From NCBI GenBank assembly GCA_016719855.1, contig JADJYH010000079.1, positions 1 through 64,000 of the forward strand: 64,000 bases of DNA, read 5' to 3'. Source of the DNA: Saprospiraceae bacterium (lineage in GTDB: Bacteria; Bacteroidota; Bacteroidia; Chitinophagales; Saprospiraceae). The position numbers were made by a program, and so were the translations under genes. Of the stretch, positions 9,161 through 19,930 are shown piece by piece. Below the pieces are notes generated by a model, which was not told the DNA's origin, searched no databases, and saw nothing but the letters and a program-made list of their open reading frames with translations. Position 1 is the stretch's first letter, and each line of letters begins with the position of its first letter.

Positions 9161-12100
9161 TCAAACCAGCTTGATATAATCGTTGAGCGAGGCCTCCTTG
9201 TCCAGCCCCATTTTTCGCTTTAGGCGGTACTTGCTTTGCTCCACGCCGTTCACGGTAATGTTCAGGATGGACGCAATCTCGGCATTGGACATGCCCATGC
9301 GGATGAAGCAGCAGAGTCGGATGTCGTTGTTGGAAAGGCCCGGATGCCTTTGCTCAAGTAGGTGTACAAACGCTTGGTGGGCCTGGTTAAACGTGATTTG
9401 AAACTGCTCCCAATAGTCTTCCTGGTTCAGCTCGCCATCAATGGCCCGAACCACTTTTCGAAGTTCAGAAGTATGCGTTTCTGCCTTCTGAATTTGCGCT
9501 TTCAGGTCGGCAAGGAACAGGTTCTTGTGTGCGCTTTGCAACAACGAGGCACTGAGCCGTGCCTGATTTGCCTCCACTTCTTTCTCCAGGTTTTCGTTTT
9601 TCAAGCGCAGGATTTCTTGTTCCGCCTTGAACGATTTCTCTTGAAAAACCGTCTTCTGGTGCTCCAAAATATAGGTGACAATCAGGTAAGCCACACCTAA
9701 GGTAAGGGCAACGCAGAGCAGCATGAACCACCATTTTTGCCAAAATGGCGAGGCTACCACCACCGTTAGGCTGCTGGCCTCGCCCCAAATATTGTCGTTG
9801 TTTGAAGCCTTGACGCTGAGTGTATATTTGCCAGCTTTCAAACTGGAATAAACAGCCCGGTGCTGGTCTGCACCGACGTAGTTCCACTGCTCATCGAAGC
9901 CCTCCAGCCGGTAGGCAAATTTGTTCTTTGCGGGGTTTGTGTAATCGGTGCCGGTGAACTCAAAAATGATTCCCCGGTCGGCGTAGGAAAGTTGGACGGT
10001 GGTGCCGGGGCTGTTGAGGTTGCCGTTCAACACCTGTCGTCCGTTCCACTCACCGATTGGCACCTCATGGCCGGAGAGCCGGAGTCCCGTGAACACTGCC
10101 TTTGGGGGGTGTGGGTTTGGCTTGATGTTGCTCGGCGAAAGGATGGAAAAACCATTGGTGCCCCCGAAAAAAAGACGCCCATCATTCAGGCGGAGCGAGG
10201 CCCTTGGGTTGTATTGGTTGTTGCGCAGGTTGTCATCGGTTCCAAAGTCAATGGCAGTTTTTGTCTGCGGGTTCCAGCGCACGATACCTTTTTGGGTGCC
10301 AATCCAAAGGAAGCCCTGCTCGTCCTCCACTATGCTGTTTATCATGTTGGAGGGCAGTCCATTTTTGGTGTCAAAATGCAGGATTTCCTCCGTGCCTGGC
10401 AACAGGCAGTTCAAGCCCTTGAACTCCGTTCCAATCCAAATTTTGCCATGTCGGTCCTGAAAAAGACACTGGAGGTTGTTGCCGCTTAGGCGCTTGGAGG
10501 CGTCCGGCCCATCTGCTGAAAACTGCTTGATGCTACCAGTTTCAACACTGACCCGGTTCAAGCCCTTGTCCTCCGTGGCTGCCCAGAGGTACTCGCCGTT
10601 TTGGTCGAGCAGGACATCCACCACTTGCACGCTGGAGAGGCTGTTGGGATTTCCGGGCACGGGCTGAAAGTGCTTGAATACCGTCGCTCTCGGCGCAAGG
10701 TAGTCCAAGCCGCCGCCCAGCGTGCCAATCCAAAGGCCGCCTGACTTGTCCAATGCTATGTCCCAGACGTTGTTGTGGCAGAGTCAACTGGGGTCTCCAG
10801 GTCGGTGGCGGAAGTTTCGGGTGCTGCCGCTTCGGGTGTCCAGGTAGCTCAGGCCATCGGCAAAGCTACCTACCCAAACTCCGCCTTTCGCCCCTGGTTC
10901 AAGGCAAGTGACCACTTTCTTGCTGATGCTGCCAACTGCTTGTAAATCAATGGGTTTGTCCTTCGTTTCGGCATAAAAAAGACCACCGCCGTCCGTGCCT
11001 ACCCAAATCCTTCCAGCTTCGTCCTCTTTCAGTGTCAGTACCGATCGCAGTCCCATTCGGCGGTATTCATTTTGATTTTCATGGATGAAAAACGGCGGGG
11101 AATACGCTTTGCGGATGTTTAAGCCGCCGTTGAAGGTGCCCACCCAGAGATTGCCAATCCGGTCGAACATCAGGTGGTAAATGGCATTGGTGTTGAGCGC
11201 TTGGGGGAAGGTGGCCGTCGAGGTGATATGCCGAAAACGGTCGGTTGCAGGGTCAAAAACGTTCAGCCCACTGCCGTCGGTGCCAATCCACAGGTTGCCG
11301 AGCGAGTCGAGCGTCAGGTCGGTGATGATGTTGTGGGAGAGGCCATTTGGGTCGGTTTTTTTGCTAAAAAAATGCGTGAACCGCTTGCCGACAATGTCGT
11401 ACTTGTAAAGCCCGCTGCCAGCCGTGCCAATCCACAAGTTGCCTTGTTTGTCCAGGCACAGCGATTTTTCAAAGCTTTGGAGGTTCAGGGAGTCTTCGCT
11501 GTTGACGACGAAAGTGGTTTTGGTTTGGCTGTCGTAGGCGTTGAGGCCACGCCCGTCAGTGGCAATCCAAACGGTTCCATGTCCGTCTTCCAGAAAATCA
11601 AAGACAAAATCGTTGCTCAGTGCCTTGGTTTTTGGTTGGCAGGTTGTGCAGAAATGCTCGATTTGTTGGCGCTTTTCATTAAAAACAAAAGCACCGTTGC
11701 CCGTCGTCGCCACCCAAATCCACCCACGGCTGTCCTCGTAAATGCTGCGGATGGTGGCCTTGTTCCAGTCAATTCCATCAGTGGAAGCTTCGGCGGGGAA
11801 CCGCTCAAAACTGCCCTTGCTTTGGTCCCAAACACTGATGCCGCCTTCTCGGTGGCCTACCCAAATTTTTCCGGTTTTATCCTCCGTCAGGGTGAGCACA
11901 GTCGGAGCGTTCAGTGAGCGGCTGTCGCCCTCGATGGGCAAAAAAACCTTGCAGTCGTAACCGTCGAAACGGTTAAGGCCGTACCGTGTACCAATCCAAA
12001 TCAAGCCTATTTTGTCTTGTAAAATGGCGTAAACCGTATTGTGCGAAAGGCCGTCCTCTGCCGTCAAGTGGTCGAATGCAACAGGCGAATGCCCCCCTTG

Positions 12101-12179
12101 ACCACTACTCACAGGTGGGAGGATATACCACACGGCAATCAGAAAAAGGATTCTCCTTGAAGACAGATTTTAGGGGCAT
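9161..12179 (-). CDS. two-component-propeller/Y_Y_Y sensor with LuxR-type HTH (interrupted)
   Basis: A membrane sensor and transcription regulator of the kind that controls Sus loci. It has many Reg_prop propeller blades (for example DKIGLIWIGTRYGLNRF and GGLWIGTLGGGLDYL), a Y_Y_Y domain (FEGFDEQWNYVGADQHRAVY), one transmembrane helix (WWFMLLCVALTLGVAYLIV), a coiled coil and a C-terminal LuxR/GerE-like helix-turn-helix (MGMSNAEIASILNITVNGV). There is no histidine kinase, so the periplasmic signal probably passes directly to the DNA-binding domain. An in-frame TGA at 10784-10786 splits the gene, and a Ser codon (TCA) would fit the blade pattern. The N-terminus needs one base removed near 12157. 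It then begins at the ATG at 12179 with signal peptide PLKSVFRRILFLIAV. Confidence 0.85.
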
Positions 12180-12226
12180 CAAAACGCCTTATTTTTCAAG
12201 AAAACAGCCGTGTTTTACGGGCTTCG

Positions 12227-12234
12227 CAAAGTTA
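12227..12234 (-). promoter_or_regulatory. -7 promoter element of the regulator gene
   Basis: TAACTTTG on the minus strand matches the Bacteroidota -7 consensus TAnnTTTG. It lies 48 bp before the ATG at 12179, which supports that start over the GTG at 12133. No good -33 element was found. Confidence 0.45.
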
Positions 12235-12627
12235 AACATTTGGCAACATTGTTCCGTCGGCAGCTTTTGGGTGAATGTGGCTTGATGGTTTATTTGGCCC
12301 AAGGGTTCTTTGTTCTAGGTGTGGCTTGCAGGGGAATTCAGATTCAAATTAATGGCATGCTCCGACTTTTTTGGAGCAATTTTTACCCAAAATAGTCAAA
12401 AGATATTTGCAGCGTCGCCCAAAAAAAATCCGTGAAAATTCAAATTTTCTAGCTTGCTTTGCCCTTATTTTCTGTCTTGCCTATTTACTAAGCCAATGCA
12501 AATCGCAGTCCCGTTTAGTAGCTAATCAATTTTGTAATATTTCGATCAATTCATTCATTGGGTAAGCATGACCATTTGAAAACAGGCTTGCCAATTTCAG
12601 ACAAAAACACTTGTAAAATCTCAACTT
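12235..12627. other. divergent intergenic region between regulator and second susC
   Basis: About 390 bp between divergently transcribed genes. It holds no supported gene. No full TAnnTTTG element was seen on the plus strand. It is the natural place for an operator of the neighbouring regulator, but no clear palindromic site could be picked out. Confidence 0.4.
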
Positions 12628-15600
12628 ATGAAAATGCTTGTTTACGCTTTACAAACACTTCACAGGCAGGCGGTCGCCCAGTTTTTACTGGCACCACTTG
12701 CCATTTTCCTGCTCTGTGCTACTGCCCAGGCGGCTCCGGTTGCCCCGGACTTGTTCGGGCCTCTAGCCCAAATCACCGTCACCGGAACGGTCACGAATGC
12801 CAAAGGAGAGACACTCATTGGCGCCTACGTGGTAGTGAAGGGGGAAGAGGCCGTCGGGACCATCACAGAATTTGACGGCAGCTACTCCATCACCGTGGAC
12901 GAAAACGCCGTGCTTGTTTACAGCTACACCGGCTACGAAAAACAGGAAATAGCGGTGGGAGGCAGAAGGGTCATTGACGTTGTTATGCAGGAGTCCGCCA
13001 TGATGCTGAACCAAGTGGTGGTGGTCGGTTACGGCACATTGACCAAAAAACAGGTCACGGGTGCCATCGCCCAAGTGAAAGGCGACGACCTGAAAAAACA
13101 GCCCCTCCTGACGCCCATTCAAGGTGTACAAGGCTTGGCCAGTGGCATTCAGGTCATCGGTTCGGGGCAGCCCGGCTCGCAGCCGAGGGTGCAGATTCGG
13201 GGCATCAACACCGTTTTGACCAACGAAAACCCGCTCTACGTGGTGGACGGTGTCATCACGGACAACATCACCAACGTCAACGCCGCCGACGTCTTTTCCA
13301 TTGACGTGCTCAAGGACGGGGCAGCGGCCATCTACGGAACTCGTGCGGCAAACGGCGTTATCCTCATCACCACCAAGCGGGGTAGGGAGGGAAAAATGTC
13401 GGTCAGCCTCGACTCCTACGTTGGTTTCCGCCAACTCATCAACGTGGTGGACATGGCGGACTCCAAGTTTTACGGCGTGTACACGAACGAGGCCAGGGCT
13501 TACGAAAACCTGCCCCCACTTTTCGATGTGGACACGATAGGCTACGACACCGACTGGTTCAAGGAAATAAGCCAAAAAGGGCTGGTTCAAAGCTACAACA
13601 TGAACATCAGCGGCGGCTCGGACAAAGTCACCTACCTGTTCAGTGCCGGGTACTTCGGCGACGAAGGTGTGCTGAAGGGTGCTGAATTTGAGCGGATTAC
13701 GCTTAGGGCCAACAACGAGTACCGGCCATTCAAGTTCTTGAAACTGGGAAATATACTCAACGCCAACATCATCAACAGCACCAACAAACCCACTGGCGCT
13801 TTCACGGATGCCTACCGGATGGGCGCCTCCGCACCCGTCATCTCCCCCTACAAAAACTACGGCTTTGTGAACGGTCTGAGCGTTGCAAACCCAGTGGCTA
13901 CGCTGGAATTGGCCAACGATTTCGACAAAAACACTCGTTACCAGGGCAATTTCTACGGGGAAGCAACCCTGCTGGAAGGGCTTGACTTCCGCTCATCGTG
14001 GGGCTTCGACAAAAGCGCAGGTAACAACACCGGGTACACCGGAGTTTACCAATACGGCATTTACAACAACCCGATATCCGAGCTGCGCCTCAACAATTAC
14101 GAGCAGTTTTTCTGGGTTTGGGACAATACCCTCAAGCTCAACAAGCAAATCGGCGACGACATTTCGCTGGAATTGCTGGCTGGCCATTCGGCAGAGCGGG
14201 ACAAGGGCACCAACTATTCCATTCGGGTAGCCGACGTGCCAGAAGACAGGAACCTGTGGTATGTAGGGCAAGGCGACCCTGCCAAAGTCACGGTGCCGAG
14301 CCACGGTGGCCGTTTGCTCCGGCGGGAAAGCTGGTTTGGCCGTGCCAATATCGGCATCATGGACAAGTACAACCTCAGCGGTACCGTCCGCCGGGACGGG
14401 TCGAGTGCCTTCCCTGACTCGCAGCAGTGGGGCACTTTCTATTCCGTCGGCGCATCCTGGATATTGTCGGATGAAAGTTTTCTGCAAGACGTCAGCATCG
14501 TGGACTACCTCAAGCTGAGGGCTGGTTATGCACTTTTGGGCAATGACAACATCTCCCGTCTCGTCAACAACGAGCTGGCGCAATTGCTTTCCGTTTCGCA
14601 AACCGACCCCTACGGTTTCCCCAACGGACTGGTGGGCGGTATCACCATCAACCAGTTGAAGGACGCCTCTGCTACTTGGGAGGAAACCAAGTCCATTGAC
14701 GCTGGCGTGGAGTTTGGCTTGGCCAAAAATCTTTCGGGTGAAATATCCTACTACAACAAACTTACCAACGCCTATATCCGGGTACCAACCCCCGCCGTGG
14801 TTGACCCCGACGGCATCCTCAGCCGGGCTGCCGACGTACGCAACAAGGGGCTTGAGGTTAGCTTAAAATGGAACGAATTTAACTCGCCCGACTTTGGCTA
14901 CCGCATCGGCTTCAATGCCACTTTCAACAAAAACGAAGTGGAGGCCGTGAAGGGCGGCATTGACCTGAAAGATGGCGGCCTTGGCAATGGCGAAGTCACC
15001 ACTTCAACCGTGGTAGGCCAGCCCATCGGCAGTTTCTGGGTCTATCAAACGGACGGACTCTACCAAGATTCCGCTTCGATAGCGGACTCGCCTCACTTCA
15101 CGGGTACGCTCCCCGGCGACTTCCGGTACGTGGACACCAACGAAGACGGCGTACTCGACGAGCGTGACCGGGTTTTTGTGGGTTCCTACCAACCCAAGGT
15201 ATTCTACGGCATCAGCGGCGGGGTGAACTGGAAGCGCCTCGATTTCACGATTGACTGCTACGGCAACGCTGGCAACAAGGTTTACAACGGCAAAAAAGGT
15301 GTTCGCTTCGGCAACGACAGCGTGGAGGCTTCCAGAGAAGACCGATGGACGCCCGATAACCGTGACACCGACGAGCCACGTGCTTCCAACAGCATTCCTA
15401 AACCTTCTACCTACTTTGTGGAGTCGGGCAATTTCTTCCGAATCAACAACGTGCCCCTGGGCTACACGCTGCCCACCAGTGCCACCAGCCGTGCCAGCAT
15501 TGGCAAGGCAAGGATTTTCGTTTCGGCGCAGAACCCAGTCATTCGCAAGAAGTTCACAGGATTCACCCCAGAGCTTCCTGGCTCCAGTGCCCTGAACAGT

Positions 15601-15669
15601 GGCATCGAGCTTGGCATTTATCCTTCCTTGGCAACGTACATGGTCGGGGTTAACATTGAATTCAACTAG
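12628..15669 (+). CDS. SusC/RagA-family TonB-dependent outer-membrane transporter
   Basis: 1,013 residues and uninterrupted. It has a signal peptide to about residue 36, a carboxypeptidase-regulatory-like domain (ITVTGTVTNAKGETLIGAYV), a plug domain with VVVVGYGTLTKKQVTGAI and the family motif LYVVDGVI, then DGAAAIYGTRAANGVILITT. A 22-strand-type beta-barrel follows and ends in MVGVNIEFN. It would import an oligosaccharide with the SusD encoded next. It starts a plus-strand pair divergent from the regulator and facing the GH144 enzyme, so a shared substrate is likely. It is among the few long genes here without a frameshift. Confidence 0.93.
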   Translation: MKMLVYALQTLHRQAVAQFLLAPLAIFLLCATAQAAPVAPDLFGPLAQITVTGTVTNAKGETLIGAYVVVKGEEAVGTITEFDGSYSITVDENAVLVYSYTGYEKQEIAVGGRRVIDVVMQESAMMLNQVVVVGYGTLTKKQVTGAIAQVKGDDLKKQPLLTPIQGVQGLASGIQVIGSGQPGSQPRVQIRGINTVLTNENPLYVVDGVITDNITNVNAADVFSIDVLKDGAAAIYGTRAANGVILITTKRGREGKMSVSLDSYVGFRQLINVVDMADSKFYGVYTNEARAYENLPPLFDVDTIGYDTDWFKEISQKGLVQSYNMNISGGSDKVTYLFSAGYFGDEGVLKGAEFERITLRANNEYRPFKFLKLGNILNANIINSTNKPTGAFTDAYRMGASAPVISPYKNYGFVNGLSVANPVATLELANDFDKNTRYQGNFYGEATLLEGLDFRSSWGFDKSAGNNTGYTGVYQYGIYNNPISELRLNNYEQFFWVWDNTLKLNKQIGDDISLELLAGHSAERDKGTNYSIRVADVPEDRNLWYVGQGDPAKVTVPSHGGRLLRRESWFGRANIGIMDKYNLSGTVRRDGSSAFPDSQQWGTFYSVGASWILSDESFLQDVSIVDYLKLRAGYALLGNDNISRLVNNELAQLLSVSQTDPYGFPNGLVGGITINQLKDASATWEETKSIDAGVEFGLAKNLSGEISYYNKLTNAYIRVPTPAVVDPDGILSRAADVRNKGLEVSLKWNEFNSPDFGYRIGFNATFNKNEVEAVKGGIDLKDGGLGNGEVTTSTVVGQPIGSFWVYQTDGLYQDSASIADSPHFTGTLPGDFRYVDTNEDGVLDERDRVFVGSYQPKVFYGISGGVNWKRLDFTIDCYGNAGNKVYNGKKGVRFGNDSVEASREDRWTPDNRDTDEPRASNSIPKPSTYFVESGNFFRINNVPLGYTLPTSATSRASIGKARIFVSAQNPVIRKKFTGFTPELPGSSALNSGIELGIYPSLATYMVGVNIEFN

Positions 15670-15674
15670 TGGAA

Positions 15675-15709
15675 AAGTTAGGAGGTAACTTTAGGTTACC
15701 TCCTAACTT
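15675..15709 (+). promoter_or_regulatory. perfect 15-bp hairpin between susC and susD
   Basis: AAGTTAGGAGGTAAC and its exact complement are separated by five bases, just after the susC stop. No U-tract follows. It could stabilise the susC 3' end or reduce read-through into susD. Confidence 0.6.
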
Positions 15710-15789
15710 CAGTAACTTAAAACATTTTGGCTGCTTCGCAATTAGGTGAAAAGCATTGCGAAGCGACCCAATCAAAAGAAAATTTCAAC

Positions 15790-17281
15790 ATGAAAAATTT
15801 ATCATTTTCGATAATCATCATTGCCCTGCTGGCCATAACCGCAAGCCCTGGTTGCAAAGAAGAATGGCTCAATCCAGCGCCAGAAAACACGCTGATACAA
15901 ACCGACTCCACATTTTTTGGATGCGGACAATGCCGAGAAATTCGTCAACTCCTGCTATGGTTGGACCATCCAGTGGGGGCAGCACGTCTTCTCCTGGATA
16001 GGCATGAGCAGCATCACTTCCGACGATGCCGACAAGGGCAGCGACCCCGGCGACCTCGGTGCCGACAAAGACCAGATGGATGCGCTCTCCTACACGCCCA
16101 CCAGCCTTTCCATCCTTGAGGTTTGGGAAGCCAACTACACAGGCATCGGGCGCTGCAACCAAGCCATCGAGAACATCCCGAAGTTTGAAGGGCTAGACCC
16201 TGCGCTCGCCAGCCGCCTCGTTGGCGAAGCCAAATTCTTGAGGGCGTATTACTACTTCAACCTCGTCCGTTGCTACGGCAACGTGCCGAAAATCGCACGG
16301 GTTTACACGGGCGAAGAAGCAGGACAGATTTACGAGGACTATTCCGGTGCTCCGAAGGAGGAAATCTATGCTTTGATAGAAGAGGACTTGATTGATGCAG
16401 CTTCGAGACTGCCCCTGAAAAGTGCTTATGAAGCCAAGGACCTTGGCAGGGCGACCAAAGGAGCAGCCCAGGGATTGCTGGCAAAAGTGTATATGTACCA
16501 AAAGAAATGGGACGAGTGCCTGGCAGCTTGCAACGATGTCATCAGTTCCGGCGAGTACGATTTGGAACCGGATTATGCCTTGCTCTGGCGGCAATCAACC
16601 GAGAACGGCCCAGAGTCGCTCTTTGAAGTAGAAGGCCAAAACGGCAACGAAGGCTGGGGTATCGGCGGCTACTTTGTCACGCAGGGCGCAAGGGGACAAG
16701 TTACCGATGGCTACAACGGCTGGGGCTTCAACACTCCTTCCGATGACCTCGAAGCTGCCTACGAACCGGGCGATGTGCGCAAAGCTGGCACTATTTATTA
16801 CGCCGGACAAACGCTTTGGGACGGTGCCGTTGTTGACCTTGCCGTATCCAATCCACGTTACAATTACAAGGCTTATTCGAGCCAGACGCAGGAAGCCAAC
16901 TACGACTCGTGGTCATCCGGCAAGAATATCCGCATACTCCGCTATGGCGAAATCCTGCTGATAAAAGCAGAGGCTGAAAACGAAACTGGCGGAGCGTCAG
17001 ATGCTATTGCTGCCCTGAACCAAGTGCGCAACAGGGCCGGCCTCGCTGATATATCGCCAACCTCCCAAGCCGACCTGCGGGATGCAATCTGGAAAGAGCG
17101 TCGGGTAGAGCTGGCGATGGAGCACGACCGCTTTTTTGACCTGGTGCGGCAGGGTAGGGCAGGGGAAGTGTTGCGTGCCCACGGTAAGAATTTTGTGGAC
17201 GGGAAAAACGAAGTTTTCCCCATTCCGCAAAAGCATATTGACCTCAGCGGTGACAGGTTGAAACAGAATGCAGGGTATTAA
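15790..17281 (+). CDS. SusD/RagB-family nutrient-binding lipoprotein (one frameshift)
   Basis: The lipoprotein signal MKNLSFSIIIIALLAITASPGC places Cys at about residue 22. SusD features follow: FLRAYYYFNLVRCYGNVPKI, TPR-like helices, and the C-terminal KERRVELAMEHDRFFDLVRQ and PIPQKHIDLS near the end. A six-T run at about 15913-15919 holds one T too many. With five T the frame joins STF to LDADNAEKFVNSCYG and gives a normal protein of about 497 residues. It binds glycan at the cell surface together with the upstream SusC. The stop is followed by a hairpin shared with the convergent enzyme gene. Confidence 0.9.
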
Positions 17282-17307
17282 AAGCGGGTGAGAGCGTGAG
17301 AGGAAAG

Positions 17308-17342
17308 TGAGCGGGTGAGAGACTGGGTTTCTCATCCGCTCA
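17308..17342. terminator. bidirectional hairpin between convergent genes
   Basis: TGAGCGGGTGAGA pairs with TCTCATCCGCTCA (one G-U pair) across a 9-10 base loop, between the susD stop and the convergent enzyme stop. The left arm is preceded by two further GCG(G)GTGAGAG-like words, the iterated design seen in other gaps of this window. Confidence 0.55.
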
Positions 17343-17343
17343 T

Positions 17344-19205
17344 TTATTTTTTGACAAATGGTTTTGTGTTTGTTTCGGTGCCCAATTTTAGCACCAAAAA
17401 ATAGGGGCTTACGGGCAAATCAGCCAGCGGAACCTGCTCGCTGACCAAACCAACCGATAGCTTTTTCCCTTCCAAAACATTTCGGAGCAAAACCCCTTGC
17501 GCATTGAGCAATTCAAGGGAAACGGCCTTTGGTTTGTCCAAAACAAACTCCACGTTTAGCGCATCGTTGGTGGGGTTAGGGTAGGCCAACCAGTCTAGTT
17601 GACCCTCCGTGGCCTCGGTTGTCGGCGTCAAATCTTCCACGAAACCGATGACATCCAGCGCCGGTTGGATTTCGGGGTTGGACATGAACATATCCCAGAG
17701 CAGTCTGCTCCGGTAGTTCTCAATCATGCAGATGATAGGGCCTTGGTCAATGGCCAGGGTGCTCGTGGCGAACCAGTCCTGGTCGAGGTTGAAGGCATCG
17801 AAAAAGCCCATTTGCCCCCAAAGATTTGCACCATGCTCCCGGTAAAAATGCTTGAGCGCCGCCATGCTCTCCACGGGCGTGTAGGGCATGGACGACAGCG
17901 CTGCAGTGGGCGTGATGGTACCGTTGTCGTTGCTGCCGATAGGCTCGTGGGCGAGGTAGCCCACAAGCGGGTCGTCGCTGGCGGTTAGGCCCCAACAGTC
18001 GGCGGAGTAGCCCTCGTGGCCTTCTGGGTTGGCGATGCAGTAGGCCCGGTTGACCAAGCGAGTGGTGCTTGTTGTGGATGTAGTAGTTGGTGTAGGCGTC
18101 CTTGATTCCCCTTGGGTCCGAAGCCAAGGTAGGAGTAGTGGGCAAAGAACAGCGGGCCGCCCCGTACTGGCCCCACGTTGAGTTTGTAGCCGTAGTAGGT
18201 CTGGCCGTTAATGTAGCCGGGGCCTGCCCAGCCCGTCTGCCAGAGGCTGGCCGGGACGGGGTGCGTCGGAGAGGCGATGGCGAGCAGATAGACTATCAAC
18301 GCCTCGTTGTAGCCCCGAATCTGGAAGTTCATCTGCCAGCCGAAGTTCGGCGACCAGTGCCAGTACAGCACGTTGGAGTTGTTTTTTCGATAAAAATCCC
18401 ATTCCACCGCTTCCCACAAACCCGTGATGGCGTCACGGAGCGCCTGTTCGCTGGCGTCGTTTTGGTCAAAATACTGGCGGGCAGCAAGCAGCCCCTCCAT
18501 CAGGAAGGCCGTCTCGACGAGGTCGCCGCCGTTGTCGTACTGGCTGAACGGGACAACAGTGCCCGTAGCACCATTCAGCCAGTGCGGGAAGGCACCATGA
18601 AATCGGTCGGCATTTTCCAAAAAACTGGTCATGGTCAGTAACCTGTCCAGTCCCTCCTGCCGGGTGATGAAGCCCCGCTCCACCGCCACCAACATGGCCA
18701 TGATGCCGAAGCCCGTGCCGCCCGAAGTCACCACATCGCCGCTGGTGTTGCGCTCCCGGGCCATACCGCTCACCGGGTGGCCAAAGTCCCAGAAATAGCG
18801 GAAAGTGTATCGCTGCACCATATCCATCAAAGCATCGTCGCTGAGTTCGGATACCGTTGTTGTTACCGTATCCGACAGCGCTGCCACAGTGCCTCCGGGG
18901 GCGATTTCCTCCACGAAATAGCTGAACGTGTCGGGGGTGTCGCCAGCAAATCCCATGAAATCCAGGTAGGTAGTTGTGGGGAAGACGATTTTAAGCAGGC
19001 TGAAATTCTGCCCATCGGTCGAGCGCCAGATTTTGTAAGAAATGGGTGCGGGGCCGCTCGGGGCACCCCATCGAAGCTCCACATGGCTGTCGTAACCGGT
19101 GGCGGTGAGCGGCAAATCGCCCTGGGCAATGACGCCCGGTGTGCAGCAAATCAAGAACGCAAAGGCATAAAGCCCGTGAAGGTATTTCCCTGGAATCATC
19201 TGCAT
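17344..19205 (-). CDS. glucoamylase-family (GH144-type) secreted glycoside hydrolase with Fn3 and T9SS domains
   Basis: The start is MQMIPGKYLHGLYAFAFLICC, a signal peptide. A fibronectin-III-like domain (about residues 30-125) is followed by the Glycoamylase/GH144 domain with family motifs RYTFRYFWDFGHPVSGMARE, GGTGFGIMAMLVAVERGFI, FHGAFPHWLNG, YDNGGDLVETAFLMEGL, LYWHWSPNFGW, GPLFFAHYSYLG, NRAYCIANPEGHEGYSADCW and LAIDQGPIICMIENYRS. Characterised GH144 enzymes are endo-beta-1,2-glucanases, but the exact substrate here is inference. A type A T9SS domain (AYPNPTNDALNVEF onward) ends the protein. Two one-base insertions (near 18057 and 18118) break the frame, and removing them gives a continuous family match. 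Convergent with the second susC/susD pair. Confidence 0.88.
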
Positions 19206-19261
19206 GGTTTGAAAGATGGTGGCTGGCCTCGTGTTGTTTTGGAGGGGTGAAGGTAGGGATT

Positions 19262-19337
19262 TTGTCATTGCCGCAGGCAATCTCTGCGTCCAGCGTGTTG
19301 TCCTACATGATTCAGAGGTTGCCTTCGGCAATGACAA
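19262..19337. repeat. 76-bp hairpin repeat, copy 1 (full)
   Basis: Ends are TTGTCATTGCCGCAGGCAA and its near-exact complement (19-bp terminal inverted repeats). The core is TCTCTGCGTC...GTTGTCCTACATGATTCAGAG. It is identical in length and nearly in sequence to the copies at 19408, 20077 and 20164. It looks like a small non-coding palindromic element (REP/MITE-like). Confidence 0.9.
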
Positions 19338-19364
19338 GCCACAGGCAAGTGCCATGCTTTTTTT

Positions 19365-19400
19365 TTGTCATTGCCGCAGGTTGCCTCTGCATCAAGCATC
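19365..19400. repeat. 76-bp hairpin repeat, copy 2 (truncated)
   Basis: Left end TTGTCATTGCCGCAGG followed directly by a partial TTGCCTCTGCATCAAGC. The right half is missing. Confidence 0.7.
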
Positions 19401-19407
19401 ATGCTTT

Positions 19408-19483
19408 TTGTCATTGCCGAAGGCAATCTCTGCGTCAAGTGTGTTGTCCTACATGATTCAGATATTGCCTTCGGCAATGACAA
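19408..19483. repeat. 76-bp hairpin repeat, copy 3 (full)
   Basis: Exactly 76 bp between TTGTCATTGCCGAAGGCAA and TTGCCTTCGGCAATGACAA. The core differs from copy 1 by a few bases (CAAGTGTG for CCAGCGTG, GATA for GAGG). Confidence 0.9.
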
Positions 19484-19496
19484 GCCGTAGGCAAGC

Positions 19497-19539
19497 GTGT
19501 TGTCCTACATGATTCAGAGCTTGCCTTCGGCAATGACAA
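19497..19539. repeat. 76-bp hairpin repeat, copy 4 (right half only)
   Basis: Carries GTGTTGTCCTACATGATTCA and the right inverted repeat ending CAATGACAA, without the left arm. It lies just downstream of the GIY-YIG gene stop. Confidence 0.8.
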
Positions 19540-19561
19540 AAAAATGTGGCGAAAAACAGCA

Positions 19562-19930
19562 TCATTGAAGCTCGTTTTCTTTTGGCACCTTACCCACTGC
19601 CTCCAATAATTCCTCATTGGGTGGCCACATTCCACATAGTTCGGTATTCAGAAAACGCCATCCAGGATTGGTTTCGGCAATGAGCGCTAATTTTTGTTCC
19701 CTCGTAAACTCCTTCAACTCTTTTTCCCTTGCAATGGCATTATACACGTATTGATGCCATTCGACCCAAATGATATTATAGCAGTAGTATTTACCAGCAA
19801 ATGTATCGGGATTGCCCCTGTTCAGATAATGCTCTACCGTTCTTCGGACAATGTTGTTGGTCATTCCAGCATACAGCACTGTTTTGGTTGGGTTGGTCAT
19901 GATATAGACCCAAAAGTTGTAGTTTCTCAT
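19562..19930 (-). CDS. GIY-YIG nuclease domain protein
   Basis: 122 residues, a stand-alone GIY-YIG domain like the YhbQ/UPF0213 group. The signature is FWVYIMTNPTKTVLYAGMTN (GIY and YIG appear as VYI and YAG), followed by the conserved Arg (NNIVRRTVEHY) and a metal-binding Glu in IAREKELKEF. Such nucleases cut DNA, but the role of the small stand-alone members is poorly defined. The gene sits between four hairpin repeats on one side and three on the other, with no other gene in the island. That raises the possibility that it acts on, or spreads with, the repeats. Its 5' flank is partly duplicated at about 19982-20016. Confidence 0.85.
   Translation of the reverse strand: MRNYNFWVYIMTNPTKTVLYAGMTNNIVRRTVEHYLNRGNPDTFAGKYYCYNIIWVEWHQYVYNAIAREKELKEFTREQKLALIAETNPGWRFLNTELCGMWPPNEELLEAVGKVPKENELQ

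Noticed and set aside
10784..10786. Recoding of TGA as an amino acid
   Set aside because: TGA serves as a normal stop for other genes in this window (for example 55074 and 40969), so a local substitution or error is simpler.
12763..13590. A 275-residue minus-strand frame inside the second susC
   Set aside because: Antisense shadow of the intact SusC frame.
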